Program-made: the position numbers and the translations under genes
Notes under the pieces: generated by a model
Databases searched by the model: none
Told to the model about the DNA's origin: nothing
Seen by the model: only the letters and a program-made list of their open reading frames with translations
Assembly: GCA_019802505.1 (NCBI GenBank)
Contig: JAFMOC010000031.1
Location: 3,788,501 to 3,852,500 of the forward strand
Origin: Corydoras sp. C115
Taxonomy: Eukaryota; Chordata; Actinopteri; Siluriformes; Callichthyidae
Length of the DNA: 64,000 nt
Reading direction: 5' to 3'
In this document: piece after piece, positions 48,600 to 61,679 of the stretch
How the letters are laid out: every line of letters begins with the position of its first letter
How positions within the stretch are numbered: the first letter of the stretch is position 1

Positions 48600-48740
48600 A
48601 ACTGACATACTACAGTCTGTAATTGCAGGACTACCATCTTTAAAGTCCATCTTTACGCAAGTGAAACTGATAAAATGGATAATGAGTGGAACAAAAAGGA
48701 GGCATGTCCAAACTTTGACTGGTACTGTACATTTATGGTA
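48600..48740. mobile_element. Fragment of a non-autonomous DNA transposon
   Basis: On the minus strand the sequence TACAGTACCAGTCAAAGTTT followed by GGACATGCC matches the well-known terminal motif of a fish Tc1/mariner-like non-autonomous element. Only one terminus is recognisable, so the inner boundary is approximate. Confidence 0.5.
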
Positions 48741-49089
48741 TACACCATAATGTTCAAATCCCACAATAATATATTATTAGGAAAGTTGATCTACACAAAA
48801 AAATGTGATAAGGGAACAAAGCATACTTGAAATACAATATGTGTGCTTGAACTACTTCAGGTTTTCCCCTATAATTCAGTCAACCGTTTTGCCAAATATT
48901 GCCATCTAGGGGTAAGTTTGTACACTACATTGACCACCTGGCAATCAGCTAAAGAAAAAAAAACCTGTATCAAGGACACCCCACAGACCAAGTTGATCAG
49001 GGAATTCACATGCCCCATATTTTGTATGTGTATGCTAAACAATAAACCGCTGCAGTCAGTAAGAACTAAACAGCTGTAGTTAATGCCCA

Positions 49090-49470
49090 CACTAGCTCAG
49101 TCTGGAAGGTTGGCTCAGTAATCATTCTTTCTTAACTGGCATTTTCTAAGTGTTCCTACCCAGCTGGCTTTGCATGGTCAATTAGTTTCTTCCCCGAGGT
49201 GTGATTCTCTTGCCAAACTACCAGCAAATGTGAATTGTCCTTCTCAGACACACATGGCCTGTCTTAAATGTTTGTTCTTGTTTGTGCTTGTTCTTAGAAG
49301 TTCAAGCCAAGCCATTTCTGAACAGCGGTAAGGACTTGAATATTCATTAAAGGACTTAGCATTCATTTAAACTGTTAGATGCTTTTATGTTGTGTTTTCG
49401 AAATATTTCCGCTGACGTTCAAATCGATCTGGACCAATATTTTGTCCATTATGTGGCTTTTACAGCAGTC
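49090..49470. promoter_or_regulatory. Candidate non-coding regulatory block
   Basis: Balanced-composition sequence with GTCAATTAGTTTC, CATGGTCAATTAG, AATATTCATTAAAGG and CAAATCGATCTGG, lying just before the phased ATCGAT cluster at 49738. No coding signal is seen. Confidence 0.25.
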
Positions 49471-49737
49471 AGTTTCTACATTATAAATTACTTTCTATAA
49501 TTATTTGTTATTAACATTCTGTTATCCTCTTGCAAATGTTCATGATCCCATTCTTTCACCTCATCACAGTGGCACTTTTGCCTCCAGGCAAGATGGTTGC
49601 ATGTCTGATTTCTGGAAAGAGTGTGGAGTTTTAGGGTAGGGTGTGTTTGCCTGCTCTTACTGTTTTTGTGTGGGTCTACTGTGTGGGTGCGAAAATGTTT
49701 ATATGGGTATTTGTCCATGATGCTTTTTTTTTTTACA

Positions 49738-49764
49738 ATCGATGCACAATCGATCTAGATCGAT
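49738..49764. promoter_or_regulatory. Three helically phased ATCGAT sites
   Basis: ATCGAT occurs at 49738-49743, 49749-49754 and 49759-49764, so starts are 11 and 10 bp apart, about one helical turn. ATCGAT is the core bound by ONECUT/HNF6-type CUT-homeodomain proteins. Function is inferred only from motif and spacing. Confidence 0.35.
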
Positions 49765-50067
49765 GAAATATATAAAAGAGAATAAAGTGTTTCGGAACTT
49801 TTCCACCTGATGTGAATAAATGGTTATGGATATTAATTTATCTGTGTATCTGGTTTAAACAGTTTAAACTAATGTAACTATTAACTATTACTTAATTATG
49901 TAGGTATTGATAAAGCTTGATATGTGTACCTGAGAGGGAAATTAAACAATTAGAAAATTGTTTAAATAAATTATAATCTTGTAATTTAAAGACCTGTCTT
50001 TTAAAAAAAGAACCACAAGGACAGGTCTCTCTCTCTTTGTCATTCTCTTTCTCTGCCTCCTTTACAG

Positions 50068-50097
50068 ACACACACACACAACACACACACACACACA
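50068..50097. repeat. (CA)n microsatellite
   Basis: A CA run with one interruption (ACAACAC). Confidence 0.9.
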
Positions 50098-50225
50098 AAC
50101 AAATGCTCAAAATTGTAATATGGATATTCCACTATCTGTGTATGACAAAGTGACTGAGCATGAGAAAAAGGTTTGATGAAGCGTTAAGATAATGACAGCA
50201 TGGTGGCTGTGTTCATTCATGTGTT

Positions 50226-50228
<3 letters not shown>

Positions 50229-50272
<44 letters not shown>
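50229..50272. repeat. (GT)n microsatellite
   Basis: A pure GT run of about 21 units, 130 bp from the oppositely oriented CA run at 50068. The pair could form a hairpin or recombine. Confidence 0.93.
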
Positions 50273-52109
50273 ACGCTTATTTGTGTATTTTCACTTTATC
50301 CTCATGTGGGTAATCTAACAGGTTTATCAGTTTATCAGCTAAATCTGCCATAAATTTTCAACTTTGTATCTAACAACCAATGTAGAGTGTGCTTTATCTT
50401 CGTTGGTACCTGTAGTGATATTCTTTAATGAGACTCTGATAACCTGCTGTGGTCATTCCAAGAACCCACACGTCAAATAATCTCTGTAGGATTGACATTT
50501 ATAGCTGTTTTCCTGGATTTGCATCTCATCACATGCATGGTTAAATCTATCCATTTATCATCATAATTCAGACCATACCTAACAGATTTTATAAATGTGC
50601 AGATACTCATTGAAGACTTTTTGATTCATCATAAAATTGCCAGTGATAACAATGTTTGATATGGACAATTGATGCCTTATGTTCCATGGTATCAGGCTTA
50701 CTGAGAAGGTAAATCATGCTTAAAAAGACCACTTGCCATTTCCAGTGTGATACTTCACAGCACAGATGCAGACAACCAAACCAACACACCCATACACAAA
50801 CACCAGATGCCCTAGATCATAAGCAGCTGCAGGTCTCCACCCTGGATTCTGTATTACTCTAGTGGTTTTACTTACGCTTGTTCCTCAGCTAATTGTTTGC
50901 TGTTACATAAATTAATTGGAGTCAAATAATTGAAAGACAATCAAAATATTACTAATTATGAAAAGAAATATCTCATAAAATACAAAGCAAGCTCGGTTTT
51001 AAAAGACAATACAAAGTGCAGGACTGGTGCTTGCTGACCAACAGAACCCTGTGGTCTGTATTAACAGATTAACAGATATTAATGTATAGACTTATTAAAT
51101 GTGCATAATAAATGCATAAATAATTTAATAAATAAAAAATATGACTCTTAAATCATGTGGACACCTACACATTACTCTTACAGAACTTACAGAATCCTCC
51201 CCAACAACCCACCCCCTCTTTTAAAGATTTTGGATTGTGTCTGAATGAATTATGGCTTATTCTTTATGAAGAGTATGTTTGACGTCAGACTCTGCTGTTA
51301 GGTGAGAGGGTCTGGCTTGCAACAAAGTTAAAAACATACAATTGTCCAAAGTGCAAGGCTGGGGGCTTGATATTGTGGTATTAAATCAATAAAACATTTA
51401 AATGAATGATTAAGTGTTGTGTACTAAAGTTTTGCATATTGTACATAAGGAAGGTCCTCAGTTTTTCAAACGATCAAACAATAACAATTGATTAATAATT
51501 CATTCATTATAATAAATTTAAACAGTTTTAACACAGAGAGAGCTGTGCAAACAGCATAATCTGAGTCTGAAATCTCATGTAAATGGAGTAGATGTGGGAA
51601 CGGAACTCATGCAAGATTTTAAAGTGAGATTACTGCAATGACATGAAAAGATGAGAATGGCACATGTCTATGTAGCGAATCACTGTCGGGCACTTATAAT
51701 AACTCAATCAGTCCAGCATTTTCCAAAGAGAAAAGTAGTTTTATGTCAAAAAAGGATCTTTGCCCATATTGTTTCTTGTTGTTGGTTTAATTGAGGTAAC
51801 TAGATAGTGAAGAGATTTTGATTATTTTCTTATATTGTAAAGTTATTGCACCAATTAAAAAATATCACAGTATTAATTGAAGTCAAAATAGAATTTGAAT
51901 TAATTACCACACTCTAAGTCACTAAGCAAGCCTTTAATTTAGCTGGAAATAATATGCACATTTAACAGCAATTAACCCTTCATTTATAATTAGTTTGCTC
52001 TATTATTAATGTTCCAACATAATTCTTTAGATTGAGTGATATTTCTATATTTTTCCTCTAGGAGATACCAGATGTGCTTGAAGCAGTGATAAACTGTGCC
52101 TCTAGGTTC

Positions 52110-52129
52110 CACCTGCAAAAATGCAGGTG
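52110..52129. promoter_or_regulatory. Palindromic paired E-boxes
   Basis: CACCTGCA and TGCAGGTG are exact inverted copies with an AAAA spacer. Each contains the CACCTG E-box bound by bHLH, SNAI and ZEB proteins; ZEB factors favour paired CACCT sites. The function is inferred. Confidence 0.3.
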
Positions 52130-54079
52130 CATTGGACCACTAGTTCACAATTATTCCCTGACTACATACATGCATACATTAAGGTAGTAGATAAAAAACA
52201 TAGGAAAGCCCTTTACAATCATCATCATTAGTTATCATTTAAAGTGATTATGAATGTTCCAGGCTACTAAAAGCTGTGCGTATAAACTCTAGTAATTTTA
52301 GTAATATTTCAAATATATATTTTAGTACTTAGTACTATTTTAGTATTTTAGTTAAAACTTATGTTTTTCATCTTTTATCCTTCAGATGTGCATTATCTCC
52401 TAAACTCAGACATGAAATAGAACTTTCTGAATTACTAAATCTCTTAGCATTTTTGATAGCACTTTGAGTAACAGTAGATGTGAAATATTGGACACATAGA
52501 TCAGGTGTTATCAAAACTGAAGCACATCCAACAACATTGGCAAGCAAAAACATTCTTATCCCAGACAGCTTGGCTGCCCCCAACTGTGTAATTCAAACTT
52601 TAATAGCTGCTCAGACAATAATCTGTCCAAGAGGGTCTACCTTAGCTTTCACTCTAAAGCCAATAAAAAATATAAAAGTGGTTAAATATATATTTAAAAA
52701 AAGAGAAAGACATTAGAAGAAAAATACTTTCTGTGCAACAGGTCTGAGGTCAAACAAAGTCAGGAGAAACATTGATCTTATTTTTTAGGCAGTCCAAACA
52801 TTTACTTCTTTAAACGAAGTTAGTTTGCTGCGATAAAACTCTGAATAATCTTGTTTAACGTTTCAATGCATGTGTTTGAAGCGCTACGTATATCTCTTTT
52901 TTGTCTTCCCTCTTCACACATGCCTGTAACTGATTGAACCACACAGACCAGCCAAATGAGAAATCAATTTTTACTAAAGGCAGCTTAGAGAATACAACCC
53001 CCACCTTATCAAACTCTGTCTCTCCTATCCACGCCATCATACACACACTTAATCACCTTCTTCAGTAGGATTTCACTAAGCCTATTTGAATATGCCATTG
53101 ATCCAGAGTTTTGACAGTTACGTTTTCATGTGCGAACAACAGGTTTAGTCATTTGAACTATTAATAACCAAGTTACTAGCAAAGTTTAATTGGAAATAAA
53201 TGTAATTTAGATATGTGGTGGTTGGTTCATTCAAAACATCATTAAAGATATTTTAATAAATGTATTTATTAGTATATGTTATTGTGTTATATTATTTTAT
53301 ATGAAATATACTTGGATGTGATTTTGGTGTGTTTTTAATTTCATCTCATTATCTTGACTGCCGTAATGTCTGTTCCTGCATTAAGACAATGGATAGTTTT
53401 TTGCAAGTTGAAATATGAAAACATGCTAAATCACATCACAGAAAAGAGTAACAAAATTAGGTTAGTCTTTGCTGATCAACAGCTGTTTTAGACTACACAC
53501 CTACAAGTGCTGAATTATTGACATTTATTCTGGAATCCTTATCACATGATCATGAGAAACTAATAAAAATTTTACAAGCACAAGTGCCAGACTTCACCCC
53601 GCCCAATTTTTTGTGTCAGGCCAAATAACAAAGATATAGTAATAATTCTTTGCCAAGCAAAAAAAAAATGTTTATATAATTTACAGAAGTTTTATTTGAC
53701 AGATTGACACCTTGCTATTTGTATTTATGACTCATAAAAAGTATATCACTTAAAGGTTGTAGGATTCTGAGCTGTATTAGTAATCCATATTTAGACTTTA
53801 TGTTTGTGATTGACAATGGTCATTTAAAATTAAGCTCTACTTAAAAATACATTTATTAGTCTATTGATGAAGCCACATCACATTGGACAAACACATTTAG
53901 TCACACATTTACACCTAGAGGCTATAAAAATGACTCCAAATTATGTTTTTGACTGTGGATGAAACCAGAGCAGACACATCAAGAGATTGAATTAAATTAT
54001 TTATTTAATTTATTTTCTAAATAAATCCAACAGATGAGGCATGGGAATCCCTTGTCTGCACTGCAGTTTGTGGTTAGTA

Positions 54080-54790
54080 ATATCATTCAAGAGGATTTAA
54101 TTACAATCTTATGAAACTATTACAAACTGTGCTGTCTAAAACCTTATTAAACACAGAATATAATTAATAAACTTCAAGATTAATAAGGACTGCACTGTTT
54201 ATAAAGATTATTATCATTTATTTGATTTCATTCTGAATAAAATCTGACCTAAAGACTTTACACCTGTGCGGCATTCACCAACTTTATTCACTATTTAAAT
54301 GCTGCCTAAAAATATTCATACATTTATGAAAATTTACTAATACTGTATGTATATAATGCAAACCGTGCAAGATTACAATAATATTATTAGGTTTTTATGC
54401 CAAGTGTGCAAGAGTATATAATAATTAATCTTATAACCCAGGCTGCTTGAGATTTAAACACTATATACATATTAACACTCAGACTGGCCAAGATAAAAAA
54501 AAGACTGTTATTTCATTTGTAATCGAGACTGTAAAGGATTCATACACTGTATATAATAACTAAGTTCATAATGGAAACTCTGCTCTGTTAAGGATTTAAA
54601 CACTTTAATAATTCCAGCAATGCAGACAGCACTGCATTCATTAACTTCATCCATTTATTAAAACATCCTTTGCAATATTTACAGACTAATTATGATTAAT
54701 TTGGCTTTATTTAACAAATTATATATTTTATATACTTCAGCTTATAATTTAAACTGTGCACTATATAAGGAGTTGTATATACGGATTTTG
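54080..54790. repeat. Decayed tandem array, about 40-55 bp period
   Basis: Successive segments restart with a CTG(T/C)NCAAGA-like phrase and continue with TTTAAACACTATATA and TAATAATTAA-like words: for example CTGCTTGAGATTTAAACACT (about 54443), GTGCAAGAGTATATAATAAT (54406) and TAAGGATTTAAACACTTTAA (54589). Copies are poorly conserved and unequal in length, as in an old minisatellite. Read by eye, so the boundaries are approximate. Confidence 0.4.
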
Positions 54791-55499
54791 TCCCTGTTTA
54801 ACCTCAGTGAGAGCTGCATCCACACTCTTGGCACTAAGCTTGTCAGGAGTGTACCAATTAAGGGACAGTCAAGGGGTGCGGGGTGTCCAGTACGATGAAC
54901 TTAAGAATACATCTTTTTCAAAATATGTGGTTCTGTTGTCTTCATCAAAGTGTGACTCCAACAAGCACTATGATAGTTTTGAGAGACTGCATTTAAACCA
55001 AAGCTGCATAAGACTGTTTAGTTTGCTATGCCATTTTATATTGAAGCGGCATCGAAAGGTCACTGATTTCATCTTTAGCCTAGGCTTCAGGATGTAAATA
55101 TAGTGTACTAATTAAATGTCTCTGGACGACATAACTGAGTTATTTTCCATCCTCACCTGCCCAGCTTTAAGAGTCTAATGTCAGATATGTGATGGATTCA
55201 GAAACCAAGGAAACAATAAAACAGAGTAGTTGATGTTTAAATCTAATCGCTGTTCCTGTGAAACATGAAAAAGCAAAAAAAAAAAAAAAAAAAAAAAGAT
55301 GAAACTGAATTATCAACACTGAAACTTGCACTAGTGAACCCTACTATGACCCAGAGTTATTTGACTATTTTCCTAATCAAAGCAAAAGATGATGTCAAAA
55401 GGAGATTTTGAGTACTGTGCTAACTAGATGTGCTTGTATATTTCTGCCTTCTGGTCATTATTAAGCTGAACTGATGAGTGAATCAGAAATAATTGTTGC

Positions 55500-55760
55500 A
55501 GGAAAAGCCTGTCATTAGTCAGGATAACATAGAGGAAAATTAAGTTCCGTCAAACTTGACCACACTGCGGTTGGGAGAACCAACCGCGGTGGTTAGGGCT
55601 GCATGTTATAGCAGTTTTAAGTTGCCTGCCACTGCCTCGAGGCAAGCATGTCGCTTCCTTATTCCTCATATCCCAATCTTTCCATATGGGTGGTAAACAC
55701 ACAAGCACCTGGAGCTTGACATTTTAAAGTAGGGTCAGCCATTTACCATGGAATTCAGCC
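55500..55760. promoter_or_regulatory. Candidate regulatory block with inverted RUNX-like pair
   Basis: An exact inverted repeat GCGGTTGG-gagaa-CCAACCGC (55567-55587) places two TGCGGTT-type cores head to head. A balanced, non-repetitive stretch follows, with GGTGGTTAGG, TTGCCTGCCACTGCC and GGTAAACACAC (forkhead-like). No coding signal is seen. Confidence 0.28.
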
Positions 55761-56484
55761 TACTCTATTTAGATTTCTCCTTTTTATCTCTTTAGTCTGC
55801 CTAATGAATCAATGTGAACACCATCTGTACCTTAATGAGAGGCACCAGAATCAGTCTTATCTTCTTATTCATACCAAATTTCCATTACACATCAGAGAAC
55901 ATTGACTCCACATCATGAAGGCACTGCAAATCATCGTCTGAAACTATACATTCCAAAACCTTGAGGATGGTATCCACATTTTTTATTATTTTTTTCTACT
56001 TTTCAGACATAGTTCTTGATTTAAAAAAAGAGAATGGTGATTGCCTTCACTGATTGCTATGTGAAAGCGAGCAGGTTTATAAAAGCCTTTTAAATTTTAG
56101 AGTTCTCTGCTTTCTCATGCTTCTTTCTTTAATCTTATTCCAACTTTTATCCACCTACTGATCAGGACCTGAAGGAAAAACTAAAGAACATACACACAAA
56201 GCTGCTCAAAAGCATGTCCGCCAGTGTTTGCACTGTCTATGTCACCATGTGATAGAGCTGCTTATAATGCAACATTAACATTCCTCTAGTTTGTTCTGTG
56301 CCATTGGTTTGATGGTGTGGGTGTTAATGGTGGTGATTATATTTGTTATTATAAAATCTAATTCACTTTTTATTTATATATTTTTTACAACAGCCACAGT
56401 CAGTTCAAAGCATGTCTTATGTTAATAATTACAATATGTTTTTATCTAATTCACGTTTTTCAATTGTGAAAGGAAGCTTTTAAA

Positions 56485-56575
56485 ATAAAACCCACACTGA
56501 CAGAGGGAGAACATGCAAACTTCATTTGAAAAAGACCCAGGCCATAATTACTAGAACTAAATGCTGTACCATCTT
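56485..56575 (-). mobile_element. Short fragment of a SINE-like repeat
   Basis: CCCACACTGACAGAGGGAGA followed by ACATGCAAACTTCATTTGAA is a degenerate match to the middle of the inverted SINE copies (CCACGCAGA, GGGGAGAACATGGAAACTCC). Neither end is recognisable and no target-site duplication is seen. Confidence 0.4.
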
Positions 56576-59099
56576 GTTCTTACAGCACTGCACATTGTGG
56601 CATTGTTATTATTCCTACATTTTATATAGTGTGCACACACACACATACAATTACATATAGACAGGCAGACAAATATAGTTCTGCAGCTGTATTGCATACT
56701 GGCATGGTTCCACTGGTTACAATCAAACAAAAAAAAAAGACAGGCAGCAAAACTGATGATGATAATAATCTAAACTCAACCAATATGCAGACACAAAGAC
56801 ATCCGAAAGATGAGGATGAAGGCTAGCTTGATTACTGGATCATTTTCTTCCCAAACTTTTACCTATCTTAATGAGAAGGGTGGACACCCATACGATCAGT
56901 TACAAGTGCATTGTTTCAAATTAAATGAGGAAAAAACAACAAAGCACTAACATACTCAAATAGACCAACATGTAGTGAAAACACTTACACTTGTTATGAG
57001 TGTGAGTATATTATACTAAAAGATATTAAACAATGAATGTATATTTTTTTCAGAACACAAAGCAAAAATGTATTTATTGGATTATAGTCATTATACCAAC
57101 AATCTTATGACTTAAATTGTGCAAAAGAGCTTTATGTATTTCTTTAGAACTTATAAAGCTCTAAAAAGCACTTTAAACGTTTGAGTTATAGATACAAGCA
57201 GTGTTATGCAACTGCTAATTCTTTTTTCCCTTTGGTCCATTTTGACACAGGGTAAACAAACCAATCACTTAAGAGTATGCTACTAATCTTGCCTACAGCT
57301 TTTTTGTGAGACCTACAAACTATAGGGCACACAAGATTTTCCTTATCTAACAAATCTGCCCCTTGCACCCAGATGTGGCGAAGGTACATGTGGCAAAGGC
57401 ACACGCTTTGTTGAAATTGATGAGACCCATTCCTTTTAAACAGTGGAAACATGTCAAATAGTGGAAACCAGACAGTCTAGATTATTGAAGATTTGCAACA
57501 GAGGCATATTACGCAAAAATACATAAACTTTGATCTCCTTACTCTTAGATTTGATTCCTGGCAATTATTCAAAGGAGTGGTTTTTCCCCTAACCAGCTTG
57601 ACTGATAAATGGCTCTAAAGATTTCTTAATTTTGTGCTGGTGAGACAGTCTTATCTTTGAGCATGAGTACGTGTGCACACATTAGTGAGTATATTTCAGT
57701 GTGTGCTAGGTCTGCCACACACTGCGGAGAGGTGAAGATATATGCTTGTAACAAAAAAAACTCCTCTGTCTGAAGCTGTAATTTTTGTACTAAATGTCTC
57801 CTCCCTTAGTGAAGCAATATCACCTGTGTACTCTGCATGCTTCCCTGAGAAGAAAGTGGTTAATTATTTAGTAAAACAAGTAGGATCACTGTGAAATGTT
57901 GAAGGAATCCTACAGTCATTTGATTTATTTAACCTTCATTAAAACATTCTTACTGTGTTATTTATTAACACTAATTTTCCTTAAAGTTTCTCTTTACTTT
58001 GCCGAAATGTTACCCACTTTGCGTGCCTGTTACACATCTGGTGTGGATTCAGGTACCTCAACACAACACATTAATGAAGTTGATGTTACAGTTCCAGCAA
58101 TATAAATAAAAGTAAACTGAAAAATGGCAAAGTCCTTGAGCACTGAAAGGGTTCCAGACAAGCTGAAAGATCATATGCTCAAGTGGTTGTGGTTTTAAAG
58201 AAACACTAAATGTTAAGCCTTGGTAAAGACGTGGTGAGAGCTTAAAGTGCAACCAGGAGCATCTTCTTTAAAAAAAAATCAAGAATTCTGAATGGAAATG
58301 AAACAAATTGCGAAACAGGAAACCTCTATTTCTTTCATTCCCTTAGTCATTGTCCATGTCAACATATACCTAAGGTTGCATGCTACGAAGAAACAGATAA
58401 AGCGAAAGATGAAAGCCTGCCTGCATGTAAGTCGAGGGAGGCTAGACAGGAGAATATAATCTCCAAAGCTATTCCATTCTTAACAAAAAGCGGGCTATAA
58501 GGGTTTCCTTCTTTTTTCTTTTAAGCATCATCAAAGCTCTTCAGGAGAGGTGAAAGCATAAAAACAATGCTAATGTTGCTGGATCATGAAAGATGATCAT
58601 TATCAGCCACTGCACACTGTGTTCCTCAGTTGTAAGAATACTAGATGTTATTTGTTACTTCTGTTACTTGTTACTCAATGGTGCTGGGGTTACATGGTGG
58701 GTCTTGTTAGACCCAGTATTTAAGAGGTAATACATATTCTGTATGTATTTTGATTTCGGGTAAGTAATTATTGAGAGAGTCATTTCAGACATGAACAGAC
58801 TGATCAAGTCCCTGCAAAAAAATATGGTGCATCATACAGGGTTTTTATATGCCATTAAGTAGGTGATATAATATAATATAAATTCTGAGGTTACTTTAGA
58901 GTTACAATAATAAATTATGAATCGGTGAACCATTTGCCTTATTAACGTTCCATTGAGAAACTGATATGTACTGATATGTTCATATGCACAGAGCATTGCA
59001 CTAGAGAATTTATCTACTTACCTACCTAGACAATCACCTAACCCCACCCAAATCCTTTTTACCTACCCACACAGTCCCATACACCCACCCACATTGCTA

Positions 59100-59100
<1 letters not shown>

Positions 59101-59142
<42 letters not shown>
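59101..59142. repeat. (ATT)n microsatellite
   Basis: Fourteen ATT units. The poly-Tyr start of the open frame here is an artefact. Confidence 0.93.
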
Positions 59143-59754
59143 GCCTATTGGTCAATTTATCTGAGCAGTCTATTTCTGAAGCTAAATCAAACCTAAATAA
59201 CTTAACTTGTGAACTAATAATTTCTGCCAAAAATCAAAACCAATTTCCAAAGCAGATCAGACAGACTTTGGAGTTTGGAGACACATTAGCAGCCATTGGT
59301 AAAACGCCTGGAGGTCGATGGATACATTGGCTTTACTTAACTGTAGCACCATCTGCTGGCCATAAGCAAAGAGCCCATCTTCTCTTCTACTTGTCGGTCT
59401 CCATTGGCTTTTAGATGCTGCTTACTTAAATGTACAAGGCCATTACTCTCCGGATTTACTTATTTTACCTAGCTCATTCATTGTGCTTAATTTGAAGACA
59501 GTTACCTGGTGCTTCAATCTCACCAAGGTGCCAATTGTTTACCACTGCTAAAGGGTGGATTGATCATCCTAACTCTGTCCATAATGCTGACATGTTTAGC
59601 ATTTAAAAAAAAAAAACTTTAATTTCAGAACTTTCTTAAATTGCTTTATGTATTTAAGAGAAAAATCTAAGCAATGAAACCAAATCTGCAAATGATCAGG
59701 ATTTGGTAATACTGCCATTCTACCGGTTCCTCCTTAACTTACTGACATATTGTT

Positions 59755-59815
59755 CTCTAATTTGTAAGTTGCTTTGGATAAAAGTATCTGCTAAATGAAT
59801 TAATGTAAATGTAGG
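59755..59815 (+). mobile_element. Conserved 3' tail of a fish SINE or LINE2-type element
   Basis: GTAAGTTGCTTTGGATAAAA followed by GTATCTGCTAAATGAATTAA closely matches the tail shared by many fish SINEs and L2-like LINEs, which guides reverse transcription. A short AATGTAAATGTA run follows. The upstream part of the element cannot be delimited. Confidence 0.55.
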
Positions 59816-60629
59816 GCATGCAGATTCAAAATCTCATATATCTGTTAAATAGCATACACACATTACATATTTTTAAATTAAAAACTCAATTGCTTTGATA
59901 CATTCCTACACCTTTAAGTATAATCACACTGAATTAAAGAAATTAGTGTGTTCAATATTTATAGGGCAGTATCAATACTGTGTACTGGCCAAAGTGATTA
60001 TTCACTGTAAATTATGACATTATAACACAGCTGTATTGAATGGAGAACAGGGAATTTAGACACAGCTAGTGTATCTGTCATTGCATGCTCTGATTGTTTT
60101 GAGACAAGAGGAGAGGCCAAAGTCTGTGTTCAAAATGGAGGGTGTCACTTTGGCATGGCTCAGCAAGAGAGGCCCTCGCACCCACATCAGCTCGACATGC
60201 TTCGTTGTTTCTGGAAATCACGTGGAACAGTTCCAAATTATTGTAGATTCCTTTTTTCATTCCTCATGTCACTCTATAGCGGAAATTGTGCAAGAAAAAA
60301 TTGTTCTGGTAGATTTCTAAAAAACATTTGTCATGTGGCTTTATTCAAATAGTATAAAAATTACTTACTTAAAAAAAGACAAAAACCCATTTAAAAAGGT
60401 GTCTACCAAATGTGTCATACTGAGTCTGGTTCACAAAATTCTTTAGTGAATTAATGAGCCAGATGGTTTCCACTTTGACTCTAAGTGAACTGAAAAAGTC
60501 TGTATCTGATATTGTCTTGATCAAACATGTTTTGCTTTCACGTGACTGAACCTTAACATAAATCTAACTGTATTGCTATATGATTTAACATGATTTAACC
60601 CTTGTTTATTCCTGGCCAATGTTGGGACT

Positions 60630-60760
60630 GGGCCAGTCGTGGGCTTGTGGTTAAGGAACCAGCCTTGCAACCTAATGGTCCCCAGTCCCACCAAGTACCA
60701 TGGCTGCTGGCCATGTACAGGGCTGCCCACTGCTCCCAGCACATGTACATACTTTACCAA
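60630..60760 (+). mobile_element. tRNA-like SINE fragment of a second family
   Basis: GGGCTTGTGGTTAAGGAACC resembles an A-box-containing head, followed by CAGCCTTGCAACCTAATGGT, a degenerate B-box region, and ACTGCTCCCAGCAC. This order of motifs is known from a common fish tRNA-derived SINE. The far end runs towards the (TA)n tract at 60831. Open frames here on both strands are repeat sequence. Confidence 0.5.
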
Positions 60761-60830
60761 TATGTAACCATCAAGTCCTTGTTTGTAAATCATACACCCA
60801 TAGTACCTGATTGCATATGCTTATTAGGTT

Positions 60831-60906
<76 letters not shown>
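60831..60906. repeat. (TA)n microsatellite
   Basis: A near-pure TA run just behind the SINE fragment at 60630. Insertions of this kind often seed microsatellites. Confidence 0.93.
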
Positions 60907-60908
<2 letters not shown>

Positions 60909-61679
60909 ATTAACAAGTCCATATTTACAAAAGAAATTAAAAAACTGATTGAAATTCATTAACAAATAATAAATACACATTACAGAGAGAACAAACATGT
61001 GAATGATTCCTGATGGTAATGACTAATTAGCTCTTATTTTCACAGTTTTCATTCACAGTACAGCTGCAGTCACCTATAATAAAATGGAAATGCTGCTATC
61101 TGCTGGTTAAGATACCACAATGCATATTTTAAACACAAGCTTATGTTAAACACAAGCTTAACACAAGTCTTTTTTTATTACTATTATTGTGGCTCGTAAA
61201 ATAATTTATGTACAACATTTTGCAGGCTATATATTATTAAAATAATTAAATAACATTACACAATTAAATTAAAATGCCAGTTATACTGTTTCTCGCTTCA
61301 TCTTGTTATGAACGCGGTCTGTGGAAATATCCATATCTGAAATAAGCAAAAGTAAGAAACCGAAGTCTTACGCTTATTTTGTCTTTTAAACAGTTAAAAC
61401 TATAAGGTGAACGCTAACCTATCAGGTATGCTTCAGTTTAAAAGTGTGGAGAAACTTCTATTTATACACAGCATGATGCCGCACAGTTTTGAACCATTCC
61501 TAAATAATCTAGCACTAATATCACCCTTTATGGAAACTAAGTAACATTCCTTATACCTCTAAAATTATTTTTTCGAACACTCACTGTCAGTGGCATCATT
61601 ACCACACAGTACCAGTTTGGAGTTTACAAATATAAATTGTGGTCATTAAAAAATATGGGGCTAGTCACATTTAAACATG

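Larger units (their letters stand above)
47800..54079. other. Gene desert, fourth part
   Basis: Apart from the transposon fragment, microsatellites and motif clusters listed separately, nothing is recognised. Confidence 0.5.
54791..60629. other. Gene desert, fifth part
   Basis: No gene is recognised. It holds poly-A, (ATT)n, two repeat fragments and the RUNX-like block. Open frames up to about 113 codons lack protein character. Confidence 0.5.
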
